A stretch of 64,000 nt of DNA from Caballeronia ptereochthonis (GTDB lineage: Bacteria > Pseudomonadota > Gammaproteobacteria > Burkholderiales > Burkholderiaceae). Positions 46,459-57,277 of this stretch are shown here, one piece after another. Positions within the stretch are counted from its first letter, which is position 1. Each line of letters starts with the position of its first letter. The notes beneath the pieces were generated by a model that worked only from the letters and a program-made list of their open reading frames with translations, did no database searches and was not told the DNA's origin. Location of the stretch: positions 1 through 64,000 of the forward strand of contig NZ_FCOB02000039.1 of the NCBI RefSeq assembly GCF_001545075.1. Direction: 5' to 3'. Both the position numbers and the translations under genes were made by a program.

Positions 46459-47541
46459 ATGCGTGTGTTCAATTTCTCCGCCGGCCCCGCCGCCATGCCA
46501 GAAGAAGTCCTGAGGCAAGCAGCCGATGAAATGCTCGACTGGCAAGGCAGCGGCATGAGCGTGATGGAAATGAGCCACCGCGGTGCCGAGTTCATGTCGA
46601 TCCACGAGGCTGCGCTCACCGATCTGCGTGAGTTGCTGAACGTGCCGGCGTCGCATCGCATACTGTTCCTGCAGGGCGGCGGCATCGGCGAGAACGCCAT
46701 CGTGCCGATGAACCTGCTGGGCAAGAGGCAGACCGCCGACTTCGTCGTGACCGGTTCCTGGTCGACGAAATCGTTCAAGGAAGCACAGAAGTACGGCACG
46801 CCGCATCTCGCGGCCAGCGGCAAGACCGAGCAGGGCTTCACGCGCGTGCCGGGCTTCAACGAATGGAAGCTGTCGGACGATCCGGCCTACGTGCACCTGT
46901 GCTCGAACGAAACCATCGACGGCGTCGAAGCCTTCGAGATTCCCGATCTGGGCGACATCCCGCTCGTCGCGGACGCGTCCTCGCACATCCTTTCGCGCCC
47001 GATGGACATCGCCAAATACGGCGTGCTCTTCGGCGGGGCGCAGAAGAACATCGGCATGGCGGGCGTGACCGTCGTGATCGTGCGCGAGGATCTGCTCGAC
47101 CGCGCGCTGCGCATCTGCCCGTCCGCGTTCGAGTGGAAGATCGTCGCGGAGAACAACTCGATGTACAACACGCCGCCCACCTACGCGATCTACATCGCGG
47201 GTCTCGTCTTCAAGTGGTTGAAGAAGCAGGGCGGCCTCACGGCGATCGAAGCGCGCAACGTCGAGAAGGCGAAGCTGCTGTACGACACGATCGATTCGAG
47301 TGATTTCTACGTCAACAAGGTCGAGCGCCAGAACCGTTCGCGCATGAACGTGCCGTTCTTCCTTGCCGACGAATCACGCAATCTGGATTTCCTGGCCGGC
47401 GCGAAGGCGCGCGGGCTGTTGCAACTGAAGGGCCACAAGTCCGTCGGCGGCATGCGGGCATCGATCTACAACGCGGTGCCGATCGAGGGGGTACAAGCTC
47501 TCGTCGATTACATGAAGGAATTCGAGCGCACGGGCGCTTAA
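46459..47541 (+). CDS. serC: Phosphoserine aminotransferase
   Basis: A 360-residue PLP enzyme of serine (and pyridoxine) synthesis, converting 3-phosphohydroxypyruvate to phosphoserine. It opens with [20 protein letters not shown]; the PLP lysine is in [13 protein letters not shown] near residue 198. Length equals E. coli SerC. The start is fixed by this N-terminus. It heads the amino-acid part of the block: pheA follows after 51 bp. Confidence 0.97.
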   Translation: MRVFNFSAGPAAMPEEVLRQAADEMLDWQGSGMSVMEMSHRGAEFMSIHEAALTDLRELLNVPASHRILFLQGGGIGENAIVPMNLLGKRQTADFVVTGSWSTKSFKEAQKYGTPHLAASGKTEQGFTRVPGFNEWKLSDDPAYVHLCSNETIDGVEAFEIPDLGDIPLVADASSHILSRPMDIAKYGVLFGGAQKNIGMAGVTVVIVREDLLDRALRICPSAFEWKIVAENNSMYNTPPTYAIYIAGLVFKWLKKQGGLTAIEARNVEKAKLLYDTIDSSDFYVNKVERQNRSRMNVPFFLADESRNLDFLAGAKARGLLQLKGHKSVGGMRASIYNAVPIEGVQALVDYMKEFERTGA

Positions 47542-47592
47542 CGTTGACGAAAGGCGACGACGCTCGCTCAATCGCATTGGCTCAAGCACCGC

Positions 47593-48675
47593 ATGGACGA
47601 CGATCTCAATTCAAGACTCAAACCGCTGCGTGAGCGCATCGACGCGCTCGACGCGCAACTCATCGCGCTTTTGAATCAGCGCGCTTCCGTCGCGCTCGAA
47701 GTCGGCGAAGTGAAGAAGCATTTCAACGCGCCGGTGTTTCGTCCCGAGCGCGAGATGCAGGTCATCGCGCGCCTGCAGGAAATGAGCGACGGCCCGCTCG
47801 CCGACGAGCACATCGCGTCGATCTGGCGCGAGATCATGGCCGCGAGCCGTGCGCTCGAGCAGACCATCCGCGCGGCGTTCCTGGGCCCGGTCGGCACGTA
47901 CAGCGAGCAGGCGATGTTCGAGTACTTCGGGCATTCGATCGAAGGGCTGCCGTGCTCGTCCATCGACGAAGTGTTCCGCTCGGTCGAAGCGGGCGCGGCG
48001 CAATACGGCGTCGTGCCGGTCGAGAATTCGGCCGAAGGCGCGGTGTCGCGCACGCTCGACTTGCTGTTGCAGACCTCGCTTCTGATCGGCGGCGAACTGG
48101 CGTTGCCGATTCATCACAATCTGCTGACCGCGTCCGGCACGCTCGACGGCGTGACGCGCGTGTGCGCGCATCCGCAGGCGCTTGCGCAGTGCCAGCGCTG
48201 GCTCACGGTCAACGCGCCGCATCTGGAGCGGCAGGCGGTGTCGAGCAACGCGGAAGCCGCGCGCATGGCCGTCGGCGATCCGACCGTCGCCGCCATCGCC
48301 GGGGACCGCGCCGCCACGCACTACGGCCTGGGCGTCGTGTTTTCGCTGATCCAGGACGATCCGCACAATCGCACGCGCTTCGTGATCATCGGCAAAGAGC
48401 CGACCGATTCGAGCGGTCACGACCAGACCTCGCTCATCGTGTCGGTGTCGAACGAAGCGGGCGCGGTGTTCAAGCTGCTGGAGCCGCTCGCGAAGCACGG
48501 CGTCTCGATGACGCGCTTCGAATCGCGTCCGGCGCGCTCGGGCACGTGGGAGTACTACTTCTATATCGACATCGAAGGCCATCGCGACGATTCCGCAGTG
48601 GCCGCCGCGCTCGAAGAACTCGGGCGCAAGGCCGCGTTCCTGAAGATTCTCGGTTCGTATCCGCGAGCGCGCTGA
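47593..48675 (+). CDS. pheA: Bifunctional chorismate mutase/prephenate dehydratase
   Basis: A 360-residue enzyme for the first two committed steps to phenylalanine. Residues 1-90 are the AroQ chorismate mutase (LRERIDALDAQLIALLNQRA), about 95-280 the dehydratase (FLGPVGTYSEQAMFEYFG; VPVENSAEGAVSRTLD) and 285-360 the ACT domain for phenylalanine feedback (ESRPARSGTWEYYFYIDIEG). It is followed after 76 bp by tyrA. Confidence 0.97.
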   Translation: MDDDLNSRLKPLRERIDALDAQLIALLNQRASVALEVGEVKKHFNAPVFRPEREMQVIARLQEMSDGPLADEHIASIWREIMAASRALEQTIRAAFLGPVGTYSEQAMFEYFGHSIEGLPCSSIDEVFRSVEAGAAQYGVVPVENSAEGAVSRTLDLLLQTSLLIGGELALPIHHNLLTASGTLDGVTRVCAHPQALAQCQRWLTVNAPHLERQAVSSNAEAARMAVGDPTVAAIAGDRAATHYGLGVVFSLIQDDPHNRTRFVIIGKEPTDSSGHDQTSLIVSVSNEAGAVFKLLEPLAKHGVSMTRFESRPARSGTWEYYFYIDIEGHRDDSAVAAALEELGRKAAFLKILGSYPRAR

Positions 48676-48751
48676 AGTTTGCTCGTTGCCGCCGCGAGCG
48701 TTCGCGGCGGTCCGGTTTCCTGCGTCGACGACGCGTTTTTATCGATGTCCC

Positions 48752-49678
48752 GTGGCTGCGTTCTCTTTCAACAAACTGGTTATCTTCGGCGTCGGTCTGA
48801 TCGGCGGATCGCTCGCGCGCGGCTTGCGTGAGCGCGCCGGTGTCGCGGGACGCATCGTGGGCGTGGGGCGCTCGGGTGCGTCGGTGGAACGGGCGCTCGA
48901 GCTCGGCGTGATCGACGAAGCCGCCGCGCTCGACGACGACGCGGCTTTGGCAGGCGCCCTGCAAGACGCCGATCTCGTGCTGCTCGCCGCGCCGGTCGCG
49001 CAGACCGGGCCGCTGCTCGCGCGCATCGCGCCGTTTCTCGACGCGCGGACCATCGTCACCGACGCGGGCAGCACGAAGACCGATGTGGTCGCTGCGGCGA
49101 AATCGGTGCTGGGCGAGCGTGTCGCGCAGTTCGTGCCGGGGCATCCGATCGCCGGGCGCGAGTCGAGCGGCGTCGAGGCCGCGCTGCCGGAGCTATACGT
49201 CGATCGCAACGTCGTGCTGTGCCCGCTGCCGCAGAACGCGGCGGATGACGTCGAGCGCGTCGCCGCCATGTGGCGCGCGACGGGCGCCTGCGTGCGTCGG
49301 ATGAGCGAGGCGCAGCATGATCGCGTATTCGCGTCGGTGAGCCATCTGCCGCATGTGCTGTCGTTCGCGCTCGTCGACCAGATTCTCGATTCTCCCGACG
49401 CCGAGCTTAAGTTTTCGTTCGCCGCCGGCGGTTTTCGCGATTTCACGCGCATCGCGGCGTCGAGCCCGGAAATGTGGCGCGATATCTGTCTCGCGAACCG
49501 CGCCGCGCTGCTCGCGGAACTCGACGATTACACCGCCGTGCTCGCGCGGTTTCGCGCGGCGATCGACGCCTCGGACGGCGCGGCGCTCGAAGCGGCCTTT
49601 GCGCGCTCGCGCATCGCGCGCAAGGAATGGCAGGAACGCGGAGCGATCAAGCCGTCCGGCGATATCGCCGCGAAATAA
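48752..49678 (+). CDS. tyrA: Prephenate dehydrogenase
   Basis: A 308-residue NAD(P)-dependent monofunctional prephenate dehydrogenase for tyrosine synthesis. The dinucleotide motif is VIFGVGLIGGSLARGL near residue 10. The prephenate-binding region includes GHPIAGRESSGVEAA near 130 and the His in SHLPHVLSFAL near 196. The start is GTG at 48752; upstream in-frame codons have no family similarity. In several Burkholderia genomes hisC lies between pheA and tyrA, but only 76 bp separate them here. aroA follows after 9 bp. Confidence 0.94.
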   Translation: MAAFSFNKLVIFGVGLIGGSLARGLRERAGVAGRIVGVGRSGASVERALELGVIDEAAALDDDAALAGALQDADLVLLAAPVAQTGPLLARIAPFLDARTIVTDAGSTKTDVVAAAKSVLGERVAQFVPGHPIAGRESSGVEAALPELYVDRNVVLCPLPQNAADDVERVAAMWRATGACVRRMSEAQHDRVFASVSHLPHVLSFALVDQILDSPDAELKFSFAAGGFRDFTRIAASSPEMWRDICLANRAALLAELDDYTAVLARFRAAIDASDGAALEAAFARSRIARKEWQERGAIKPSGDIAAK

Positions 49679-49687
49679 GGACACACT

Positions 49688-50992
49688 ATGGAACATCTCG
49701 ATCTCGGCCCCTTCGCTCGTGCGTCCGGAACGGTGCGCTTGCCCGGCTCGAAGAGCATTTCGAATCGCGTGCTGCTGCTCGCGGCGCTCGCGAGCGGCGA
49801 AACGTCGATCACCAATCTGCTCGACTCCGACGACACGCGTGTGATGCTCGCCGCGCTGAAAGACCTCGGCGTCGATGTGCGGCAGGACGGCGAGCGCGTG
49901 ATCGTCGGCGGCACGGGCGGCGCGTTTCCGTCGAAATCGGCGGAACTGTTTCTCGGCAACGCGGGCACGGCGGTGCGTCCGCTGACCGCCGCGCTTGCCG
50001 TGAACGGCGGCGAGTACCGGGTGCACGGCGTGCAGCGCATGCACGAGCGGCCGATCGGCGATCTCGTCGACGGGCTGCGTCAGATCGGCGCGAAGATCGA
50101 CTACGAACTCAACGACGGCTTCCCCCCGCTCAAGCTCCATCCGGCGAAGATCGCGATCGACCGCCCGATCCGCGTGCGCGGCGACGTGTCGAGCCAGTTC
50201 CTCACGGCGCTGCTGATGAGCCTGCCCGTAATCGAAGGCCGCAGCGGTCCGGTGACGATCGAAGTCGAGGGCGAGCTGATCTCGAAGCCGTACATCGAAA
50301 TCACGATCCGGCTGATGGAGCGCTTCGGCGTTACGGTCGAGCGCGACGGCTGGGCGCGCTTCACGATTCCCGCCGGCGCGGGCTATCGATCGCCGGGCGC
50401 GATCATGGTCGAAGGCGACGCCTCGTCGGCGTCGTATTTTCTCGCGGCGGGCGCGATCGGTCACGGGCCGGTGCGCGTGGAAGGCGTCGGGCGCTCGAGC
50501 ATCCAGGGTGATGTCGGTTTCGCGGACGCGCTCAACCGCATGGGCGCGAACGTCATGATGGGCGAGGACTGGATCGAGGTGCGCGGGGTCGAATCGGACG
50601 ACGGCAAGCTCCTGCCCATCGACATGGATTTCAACCTGATTCCCGACGCCGCGATGACCATCGCCGTGGCCGCGCTCTTCGCGAGCGGCACGACCACGCT
50701 GCGCAACATCGCGAGCTGGCGTGTGAAGGAAACCGACCGCATCGCCGCGATGGCGACCGAATTGCGCAAGGTCGGCGCGACGGTGGAGGAGGGCGCGGAC
50801 TATCTCGTCGTCACGCCGCCCGCGAAGCTCACGCCGAACGCCGCGATCGACACCTACGACGATCACCGCATGGCGATGTGCTTCTCGCTCGTGAGCCTGG
50901 GCGGCGTGCCGGTGCGCATCAACGATCCGAAATGCGTCAACAAGACTTTCCCGGACTACTTCCGCCGTTTCGCGACGCTCGTAAAGGTGTAA
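49688..50992 (+). CDS. aroA: 3-phosphoshikimate 1-carboxyvinyltransferase (EPSP synthase)
   Basis: A 434-residue enzyme of the shikimate pathway, joining PEP to shikimate-3-phosphate. [20 protein letters not shown] near residue 18 and [20 protein letters not shown] near 85 are the two family signatures. The C-terminal [20 protein letters not shown] is also conserved. The sequence has the glyphosate-sensitive class I features by eye (GNAGTAVRP). It starts 9 bp after tyrA and clearly shares its transcript. Confidence 0.97.
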   Translation: MEHLDLGPFARASGTVRLPGSKSISNRVLLLAALASGETSITNLLDSDDTRVMLAALKDLGVDVRQDGERVIVGGTGGAFPSKSAELFLGNAGTAVRPLTAALAVNGGEYRVHGVQRMHERPIGDLVDGLRQIGAKIDYELNDGFPPLKLHPAKIAIDRPIRVRGDVSSQFLTALLMSLPVIEGRSGPVTIEVEGELISKPYIEITIRLMERFGVTVERDGWARFTIPAGAGYRSPGAIMVEGDASSASYFLAAGAIGHGPVRVEGVGRSSIQGDVGFADALNRMGANVMMGEDWIEVRGVESDDGKLLPIDMDFNLIPDAAMTIAVAALFASGTTTLRNIASWRVKETDRIAAMATELRKVGATVEEGADYLVVTPPAKLTPNAAIDTYDDHRMAMCFSLVSLGGVPVRINDPKCVNKTFPDYFRRFATLVKV

Positions 50993-51079
50993 CCGGAGTG
51001 CGGTACCGTGAAGCGCGATGCATTTGAATCCAATGACTGTAATAACGGGCCAGAACGGCACGACACAACCCATCCGGCA

Positions 51080-51760
51080 ATGAAACCGACCCGTCCATTC
51101 GACCCCACTCCAGTAATCACCATCGACGGGCCGACGGCGTCGGGCAAGGGCACGGTCGCGGCGGTCGTCGCGGCGACGCTCGGGTTTCACCTGCTCGACA
51201 GCGGCGCGCTCTACCGGCTGGCGGCGCTGGCCAGCATCCGCTACGACGTGGAGAAGGACGACGCAACTGGACTTGCAAAACTGATCGAGGCACTCCACAT
51301 CACGTTCCGCGAAGGCTGCGCGCAACTCGACGGCGTCGACGTGTCGGGCGAGATTCGCGCGGAAAACGTTGGCAACCGCGCCTCCGCGATCGCCGTTCAC
51401 CCCGAAGTGCGCCAGGCGCTCGTCGCGCGGCAGCGGGCCTTCCGCAAGCGCCCGGGGCTCGTGGCCGACGGCCGCGATATGGGCACCGTCATCTTCCCCG
51501 ACGCCACGCTGAAGGTATTTTTGACCGCAAGCGACGAGGCGCGCGCGGTCAGGCGGTATAAGCAATTGATGCAAAAAGGTTTTTCTGCTAATATGGATGA
51601 CTTGCTGCGAGATTTGCGCGACCGCGACGCCCGGGACATGAACCGGGCAGCCGCACCGCTCAAGCCGGCGGCGGATGCGAAGACGCTGGACACCTCCGGT
51701 CTGTCGATCGATCAAGCGGTCGAGCAGATCATCGGCTGGTTCAGCGAAGTTCGCGTGTAG
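51080..51760 (+). CDS. cmk: Cytidylate kinase
   Basis: A 226-residue kinase that phosphorylates CMP and dCMP. The P-loop is GPTASGKGT near residue 18, followed by [13 protein letters not shown]. The block [20 protein letters not shown] near 130 is typical. An upstream in-frame GTG (51008) would add 24 residues without family similarity, so ATG 51080 is preferred. It precedes rpsA as in most Gram-negative bacteria. Confidence 0.96.
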   Translation: MKPTRPFDPTPVITIDGPTASGKGTVAAVVAATLGFHLLDSGALYRLAALASIRYDVEKDDATGLAKLIEALHITFREGCAQLDGVDVSGEIRAENVGNRASAIAVHPEVRQALVARQRAFRKRPGLVADGRDMGTVIFPDATLKVFLTASDEARAVRRYKQLMQKGFSANMDDLLRDLRDRDARDMNRAAAPLKPAADAKTLDTSGLSIDQAVEQIIGWFSEVRV

Positions 51761-51907
51761 TACCCGGCAGTCAGGTAACGCTGCGCCGGAAGCAAGGTGT
51801 CCCGCCGGGAGGCGGGGCGTGTGTTGAACCCTTTAACCCCGTACGGTTTTGCGCCTCACCGGTCCATTGGGGGCCATCGCGCAAATGCTGTGCAAATACA
51901 GATTTTT

Positions 51908-53620
51908 ATGTCCGACCTGCAAACCTCCACCCCGAATACCGAATCCTTTGCGGCTCTGTTCGAAGAGTCGCTGACCAAGCAGGACATGCGCGCCGGCGAA
52001 GTGATCTCCGCCGAAGTCGTGCGTGTCGACCACAACTTCGTGGTCGTGAATGCTGGTCTCAAGTCCGAAGCCTACATTCCGCTCGAAGAATTCCTGAACG
52101 ACGCGGGCGAGGTTGAAGTGCAGGCGGGCGACTTCGTTTCCGTCGCGATCGACGCGCTGGAAAACGGCTATGGCGACACCATCCTGTCGCGCGACAAGGC
52201 GAAGCGCCTCGCTTCGTGGCTGTCGCTGGAAAAGGCGCTGGACAACAACGAGCTCGTGACCGGCACGATCACCGGCAAGGTCAAGGGCGGCATGACCGTG
52301 ATGGTCAACGGCATCCGCGCGTTCCTGCCGGGTTCGCTCGTCGACACGCGTCCGGTCAAGGACACGACGCCGTACGAAGGCAAGACGCTCGAATTCCGCG
52401 TCATCAAGCTCGACCGCAAGCGTAACAACGTCGTGCTGTCGCGCCGCGCCGTGATCGAAGCGACCCAAGGCGAAGAGCGCGCGAAGCTGCTCGAGACGCT
52501 GAAGGAAGGCGCGATCGTCGAAGGCGTGGTCAAGAACATCACCGACTACGGCGCGTTCGTGGACCTGGGCGGCATCGACGGCCTGCTGCACATCACCGAC
52601 ATCGCATGGCGCCGCGTGCGTCACCCGAGCGAAGTCCTGTCGGTCGGCCAGGAAGTCACCGCCAAGATCCTCAAGTTCGACCAAGAGAAGAACCGCGTTT
52701 CGCTCGGTATCAAGCAGCTCGGCGACGATCCGTGGGAAGGCATCTCCCGCCGCTACCCGTCGGGCACGCGCCTGTTCGGCAAGGTCACGAACATCACCGA
52801 CTACGGCGCGTTCGTCGAAGTGGAATCGGGCATCGAAGGCCTGGTCCACGTGTCGGAAATGGACTGGACCAACAAGAACGTTGCGCCGTCGAAGGTCGTT
52901 CAGCTCGGTGACGAAGTCGAAGTCATGGTTCTTGAAATCGACGAAGACCGCCGCCGCATCTCGCTCGGCATGAAGCAGTGCAAGCCGAATCCGTGGGATG
53001 ACTTCAGCCGCAACTTCAAGAAGGGCGACAAGATCAGCGGCGCCATCAAGTCGATCACCGACTTCGGCGTGTTCATCGGTCTGCCTGGCGGCATCGACGG
53101 TCTGGTGCACCTCTCCGACCTGTCGTGGAGCGAAACCGGCGAAGAAGCCGTCCGCAAGTACAAGAAGGGCGACGAAGTCGAGGCCGTGGTTCTGGGCATC
53201 GACGTCGAGAAGGAGCGCATTTCGCTCGGCATCAAGCAGCTCGAAGGCGATCCGTTCAGCAACTTTGTCGCGATCAACGACAAGGGCGCCATCGTCGACG
53301 GCACCGTGAAGTCGGTGGACGCGAAGGGTGCGGTCATCACGCTGACGGCGGACGTCGAAGGCTACCTGCGTGCTTCGGAGATCGCGCAAGACCGCGTGGA
53401 AGATGCGCGCAACGTGCTGAAGGAAGGCGACAAGGTCAACGCGATGATCATCAACATCGATCGCAAGTCGCGTGGCATCAACCTGTCGATCAAGGCGAAG
53501 GATTCGGCTGAACAGCAGGAAGCCATGCGCAACCTGCAGGGCGACTCGAACGCCGCCGCGACCGGCACGACCAACCTCGGCGCGCTGCTCAAGGCCAAGC
53601 TCGACGGCCAGAACAGCTAA
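51908..53620 (+). CDS. rpsA: 30S ribosomal protein S1
   Basis: A 570-residue protein with six S1 RNA-binding domains; repeats such as [20 protein letters not shown] and [10 protein letters not shown] are visible. It binds mRNA on the small ribosomal subunit. The start at 51908 ([10 protein letters not shown]) is the usual Burkholderia N-terminus. The 147-bp leader before it contains a small stem CCCGCC/GGCGGG and may carry the autoregulation target known for rpsA. ihfB follows after 23 bp. Confidence 0.97.
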   Translation: MSDLQTSTPNTESFAALFEESLTKQDMRAGEVISAEVVRVDHNFVVVNAGLKSEAYIPLEEFLNDAGEVEVQAGDFVSVAIDALENGYGDTILSRDKAKRLASWLSLEKALDNNELVTGTITGKVKGGMTVMVNGIRAFLPGSLVDTRPVKDTTPYEGKTLEFRVIKLDRKRNNVVLSRRAVIEATQGEERAKLLETLKEGAIVEGVVKNITDYGAFVDLGGIDGLLHITDIAWRRVRHPSEVLSVGQEVTAKILKFDQEKNRVSLGIKQLGDDPWEGISRRYPSGTRLFGKVTNITDYGAFVEVESGIEGLVHVSEMDWTNKNVAPSKVVQLGDEVEVMVLEIDEDRRRISLGMKQCKPNPWDDFSRNFKKGDKISGAIKSITDFGVFIGLPGGIDGLVHLSDLSWSETGEEAVRKYKKGDEVEAVVLGIDVEKERISLGIKQLEGDPFSNFVAINDKGAIVDGTVKSVDAKGAVITLTADVEGYLRASEIAQDRVEDARNVLKEGDKVNAMIINIDRKSRGINLSIKAKDSAEQQEAMRNLQGDSNAAATGTTNLGALLKAKLDGQNS

Positions 53621-53643
53621 GCCCTTAACGGCACAGCTGCAGA

Positions 53644-53970
53644 ATGACCAAATCGGAATTGGTCGCCCAGTTGGCGTTGCGATTTCCGCAACTTGTCCTC
53701 AAGGATGCGGATTTCGCGGTGAAGACGATGCTCGATGCGATGTCGGAGGCTCTGGCCAACGGTCACCGCATCGAGATACGCGGCTTCGGCAGCTTCGGGC
53801 TCAACCGTCGTCCGTCGCGCGTCGGGCGCAATCCCAAGTCGGGTGAGAAAGTGCTGGTGCCGGAGAAATTCGTGCCGCACTTCAAGCCGGGCAAGGAATT
53901 GCGCGAACGCGTCGACGGCCGCGCCGGCGAGCCCCTGAAGGCGTCGAATGACGATGCGGACGATCTCTGA
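53644..53970 (+). CDS. ihfB: Integration host factor subunit beta
   Basis: A 108-residue DNA-bending protein of the HU/IHF family. [17 protein letters not shown] opens it, and the beta-arm region is [20 protein letters not shown] with [22 protein letters not shown]. The final 12 residues form an acidic tail. The rpsA-ihfB order supports the beta assignment. Confidence 0.96.
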   Translation: MTKSELVAQLALRFPQLVLKDADFAVKTMLDAMSEALANGHRIEIRGFGSFGLNRRPSRVGRNPKSGEKVLVPEKFVPHFKPGKELRERVDGRAGEPLKASNDDADDL

Positions 53971-54052
53971 TCGGCGCGCATCGCCGCTGATGATTCTTTC
54001 GCATCACAGGATTCGTCAGTCCGCGGCGTCCGGCCACGAGGCAATCGACCAG

Positions 54053-54079
54053 AAAAGCACCCTCCGGGGTGCTTTTTTT
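54053..54079 (+). terminator. Terminator after ihfB
   Basis: Stem AGCACCC / GGGTGCT with loop TCCG and a T-run, 82 bp after the ihfB stop. The rest of the 312-bp gap to lapA shows a possible -10 TACAAT near 54191 without a clear -35. Confidence 0.92.
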
Positions 54080-54282
54080 ATGCGCGGCAAAAGCGCCCCG
54101 GCACGGCGATGGCCCGCGCGAAGCCACGGGAGCGACGCTTGCTTGAAATCGTGGCGAACGCCGATGGGTGTCTGCGCCCATGAGCATCAATTACAATACC
54201 GGTCACTTTGACCTGGGTAACACTTCGCTCGCCGCTTCCGGAAGGACGGCCGCCACGTGCAACCGCTCTTGCGAGACCCCAC

Positions 54283-54576
54283 ATGAAATTCATTGTCTGG
54301 CTGATCCGCGTTCTGGTTTTCGTGCTGCTGCTGGTGCTGGCGCTCGCCAATACCCAGTCGGCGACGCTGAACTTCCTCGCAGGCTATGCCTGGCAAGCGC
54401 CGCTGATCCTGATCGGCCTGGCGTTTTTCGTCGTGGGACTGCTGGCGGGGCTCGTGTCCGCCCTGCCCGCCATGGTGCGCCTGCGCATGGAGAACGGACG
54501 CCTGAAGCGGGAGCTGCGCGTCGCGCGCGAGACGCCGGTGGTAAGGGAAGAGCCTCCGATGCCGCCGCTCATCTGA
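54283..54576 (+). CDS. lapA: Lipopolysaccharide assembly protein LapA
   Basis: A 97-residue inner-membrane protein with two membrane segments (about residues 3-22 and 38-62) and a basic cytoplasmic tail predicted to be helical (RLRMENGRLKRELRVARE). LapA with LapB controls LPS synthesis by regulating LpxC breakdown. The start at 54283 (MKFIVWLIRVLVFVLLLVLA) is chosen over an upstream codon outside the family. lapB follows after 42 bp. Confidence 0.92.
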   Translation: MKFIVWLIRVLVFVLLLVLALANTQSATLNFLAGYAWQAPLILIGLAFFVVGLLAGLVSALPAMVRLRMENGRLKRELRVARETPVVREEPPMPPLI

Positions 54577-54618
54577 CGCCACGCGATAGCGGACACCTAA
54601 CCCTCAACGACTAATCGC

Positions 54619-55794
54619 ATGGATCTGGACTTCTGGTGGCTGCTCGTCATCCCCGTTGCTTTCGCGCTGGGGTGGATGGCGTCCCGCTATGACTTGAAAA
54701 CGCTGCTATCCGAGAATGCGAACCTGCCGCGCTCGTACTTTCGCGGCCTCAACTTTCTGCTCAACGAACAACACGACAAGGCGATCGACGCGTTCATCGA
54801 GGTCGCCAAGCTCGATCCCGAAACCATCGAACTGCACTTCGCGCTCGGCAATCTGTTCCGCCGCCGCGGCGAAACCGATCGCGCGATCCGCGTGCATCAG
54901 AATCTCCTGAGCCGCGCCGATCTGCCGGTCGCCGAGCGCGATCACGCGCTCTACGAGCTCGGACAGGACTTTCTGAAGGCCGGCCTGCTGGACCGCGCCG
55001 AGGAGACGTTCCGCGCGCTCGATTCGGGCGAGTACTCGCTCGGCGCGAAGCGCGCGCTGCTGACCATCTACGAGATCGAGAAGGACTGGCCGAAATCGAT
55101 CGCGGCCGCCGAGCAGATCGAAAAGATGGGCGCGCCGTCGCTGCACATGGAAATCGCGCATTTTCATTGCGAGCTCGCGCAGGAAGCCCTGCAGCGCAAG
55201 AATCCCGATGGTGCGCGCGCCGAGTTGAAGCTCGCGCTGGCGTCGAATCCGGACAACGTGCGCGCGACCATTCTCGAAGGCGATGTCGAAGCGGCCGCGG
55301 GCAATATCGAAGCGGCGATCGCGAACTGGAAGCGCGTCGAAGAGCAGAACGAAGCGTATTTGCCGCTCGTCGCCGAGAAGCTGATGAAGGGGTACGCCGC
55401 GCTCGGGCGCAAGGAAGAGGGCGTCGATCTGCTGACCGATTACGCGAGCCGCTACCCGTCGAACGATTTGCTCGACGTCGCGTACAAGCACGTGCAGGAA
55501 TTGCGTGGTCTGGATGCGGCGCACGCGCTTGCGCGCAAGCAGATGGAGAGCGCGCCGAATCTCGCCGGCATGACGCGCCTGCTCGAGGCGCAGGAAGCGA
55601 CGGCCGAGGAGCCGCGCCGCGGCGAGCTCGAATTGATGCGTAATCTGGTGAAACAGCGCACCAAGAATCTGCCCCGCTATACGTGTCAAACCTGCGGATT
55701 CCGCGCGCGACTATTCTATTGGCAATGCCCCGGCTGCAGCGGCTGGGAGACGTACGCGCCGCGCCGCGTCGAGCCGATCACGAACTCGGCCTGA
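54619..55794 (+). CDS. lapB: Lipopolysaccharide assembly protein LapB (YciM)
   Basis: A 391-residue membrane-anchored TPR protein. It has one N-terminal membrane segment (WWLLVIPVAFALGWMAS), then about nine TPRs facing the cytoplasm, and a C-terminal rubredoxin-type metal site (CQTCGFRARLFYWQCPGC). LapB recruits LpxC to FtsH and so limits lipid A synthesis. Length and domain order match E. coli LapB. ugd starts 79 bp later. Confidence 0.95.
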   Translation: MDLDFWWLLVIPVAFALGWMASRYDLKTLLSENANLPRSYFRGLNFLLNEQHDKAIDAFIEVAKLDPETIELHFALGNLFRRRGETDRAIRVHQNLLSRADLPVAERDHALYELGQDFLKAGLLDRAEETFRALDSGEYSLGAKRALLTIYEIEKDWPKSIAAAEQIEKMGAPSLHMEIAHFHCELAQEALQRKNPDGARAELKLALASNPDNVRATILEGDVEAAAGNIEAAIANWKRVEEQNEAYLPLVAEKLMKGYAALGRKEEGVDLLTDYASRYPSNDLLDVAYKHVQELRGLDAAHALARKQMESAPNLAGMTRLLEAQEATAEEPRRGELELMRNLVKQRTKNLPRYTCQTCGFRARLFYWQCPGCSGWETYAPRRVEPITNSA

Positions 55795-55873
55795 ACTCGC
55801 GCGGCAAGCGTGAAATGAGCGGCGCTCAGGCGCCGCGCCCGCCACCGGCATTTCAGAAACCACCGGAAAGCGT

Positions 55874-57277
55874 ATGAAAGTTACCATCGTCGGCACGGGT
55901 TACGTCGGTCTTGTGACCGGCGCGTGTCTTGCCGAAATCGGCAATGACGTGTTTTGCGTGGACGTCGATCCGCGCAAGATCGAAATTCTCAACAATGGCG
56001 GCGTGCCGATCCACGAGCCGGGCCTTCAGGAAATGCTCGCGCGCACGCGCGCGGCGGGCCGCATCCAGTTCTCGACCGATGTGAAGGCGAGCGTCGAGCA
56101 CGGCGAGATCCAGTTCATCGCGGTCGGCACGCCGCCGGACGAGGACGGCTCCGCCGACCTGCAATATGTGCTCGCGGCGGCGCGCAACATCGGGCGCTAT
56201 TCGAACGGCTTCAAGGTGATCGTCGATAAATCGACGGTGCCGGTGGGCACGGCGCTGCAGGTGAAGAGCGTCGTCGAAGAGGAGCTGAAGGCGCGCGGGC
56301 TCGAAGCTTCGGGCAAGCACGGCTTCTCGGTCGTGTCGAATCCGGAGTTCCTGAAGGAAGGCGCGGCCGTCGACGACTTCATGCGCCCGGACCGTATCGT
56401 GATCGGCATCGACGACGACGAAGCGGGCAATCTCGCGCGCGAGAAGATGAAGCGCCTCTACGCGCCGTTCAACCGCAATCACGAGCGCACGCTTTACATG
56501 GACGTGCGCTCGGCGGAGTTCACCAAGTACGCCGCCAACGCGATGCTCGCGACGCGCATCTCGTTCATGAACGACCTGTCGAATCTCGCGGATACGGTCG
56601 GCGCCGACATCGAATCCGTGCGGCGCGGCATCGGCTCGGACCCGCGCATCGGCTATCACTTCCTCTACGCGGGCTGCGGCTATGGCGGCTCGTGCTTCCC
56701 GAAGGACGTGCAGGCGCTCGCGCAGACGGCGCGCGAGAACGGTCACACGCTGCGCATTCTGGAAGCGGTCGAAGCGGTCAATTCCGATCAGAAGGAAGTG
56801 CTCGTCAACAAGATCGTGAAGCGCATGGGCGAAGACTTGCGCGGACGCACGTTCGCCGTGTGGGGCCTCGCGTTCAAGCCCAATACCGACGACATGCGCG
56901 AGGCGTCGAGCCGGCGCATCGTCGAGGCGCTTTTGCAGCGCGGCGCCACCGTGCATGCGTATGATCCGGTCGCGCGCGAAGAGGCCGAACGGGTCCTCGC
57001 GCTCGATCTCGCGGATCGCCCCGAGGACATGAAGCGCATGCACTTCGTGAAGACGCAACAGGACGCGCTGACGGGGGCGGACGCGCTCGTCATCGTGACC
57101 GAGTGGAAGGAGTTCAAGAGCCCGGACTTCGGGCACCTGAAGAGCGCGTTGAAGACGCCGGTGATCTTCGACGGCCGCAATCTGTACGAACCGGAAGCGA
57201 TGGCCGAACTGGGCATCGACTACTACGCAATAGGACGTCCCCATGTCGAACTCGACCGCAACGGCAACCGCTTCTAA
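55874..57277 (+). CDS. ugd: UDP-glucose 6-dehydrogenase
   Basis: A 467-residue enzyme that oxidises UDP-glucose twice to UDP-glucuronate, needed for Ara4N and several capsular sugars. The NAD motif is [16 protein letters not shown] at the start, and the catalytic cysteine is in [13 protein letters not shown] near residue 276. The start follows GAAAG by a few bases and is the usual N-terminus. The 3' end overlaps the next gene by 35 bp. Confidence 0.96.
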   Translation: MKVTIVGTGYVGLVTGACLAEIGNDVFCVDVDPRKIEILNNGGVPIHEPGLQEMLARTRAAGRIQFSTDVKASVEHGEIQFIAVGTPPDEDGSADLQYVLAAARNIGRYSNGFKVIVDKSTVPVGTALQVKSVVEEELKARGLEASGKHGFSVVSNPEFLKEGAAVDDFMRPDRIVIGIDDDEAGNLAREKMKRLYAPFNRNHERTLYMDVRSAEFTKYAANAMLATRISFMNDLSNLADTVGADIESVRRGIGSDPRIGYHFLYAGCGYGGSCFPKDVQALAQTARENGHTLRILEAVEAVNSDQKEVLVNKIVKRMGEDLRGRTFAVWGLAFKPNTDDMREASSRRIVEALLQRGATVHAYDPVAREEAERVLALDLADRPEDMKRMHFVKTQQDALTGADALVIVTEWKEFKSPDFGHLKSALKTPVIFDGRNLYEPEAMAELGIDYYAIGRPHVELDRNGNRF

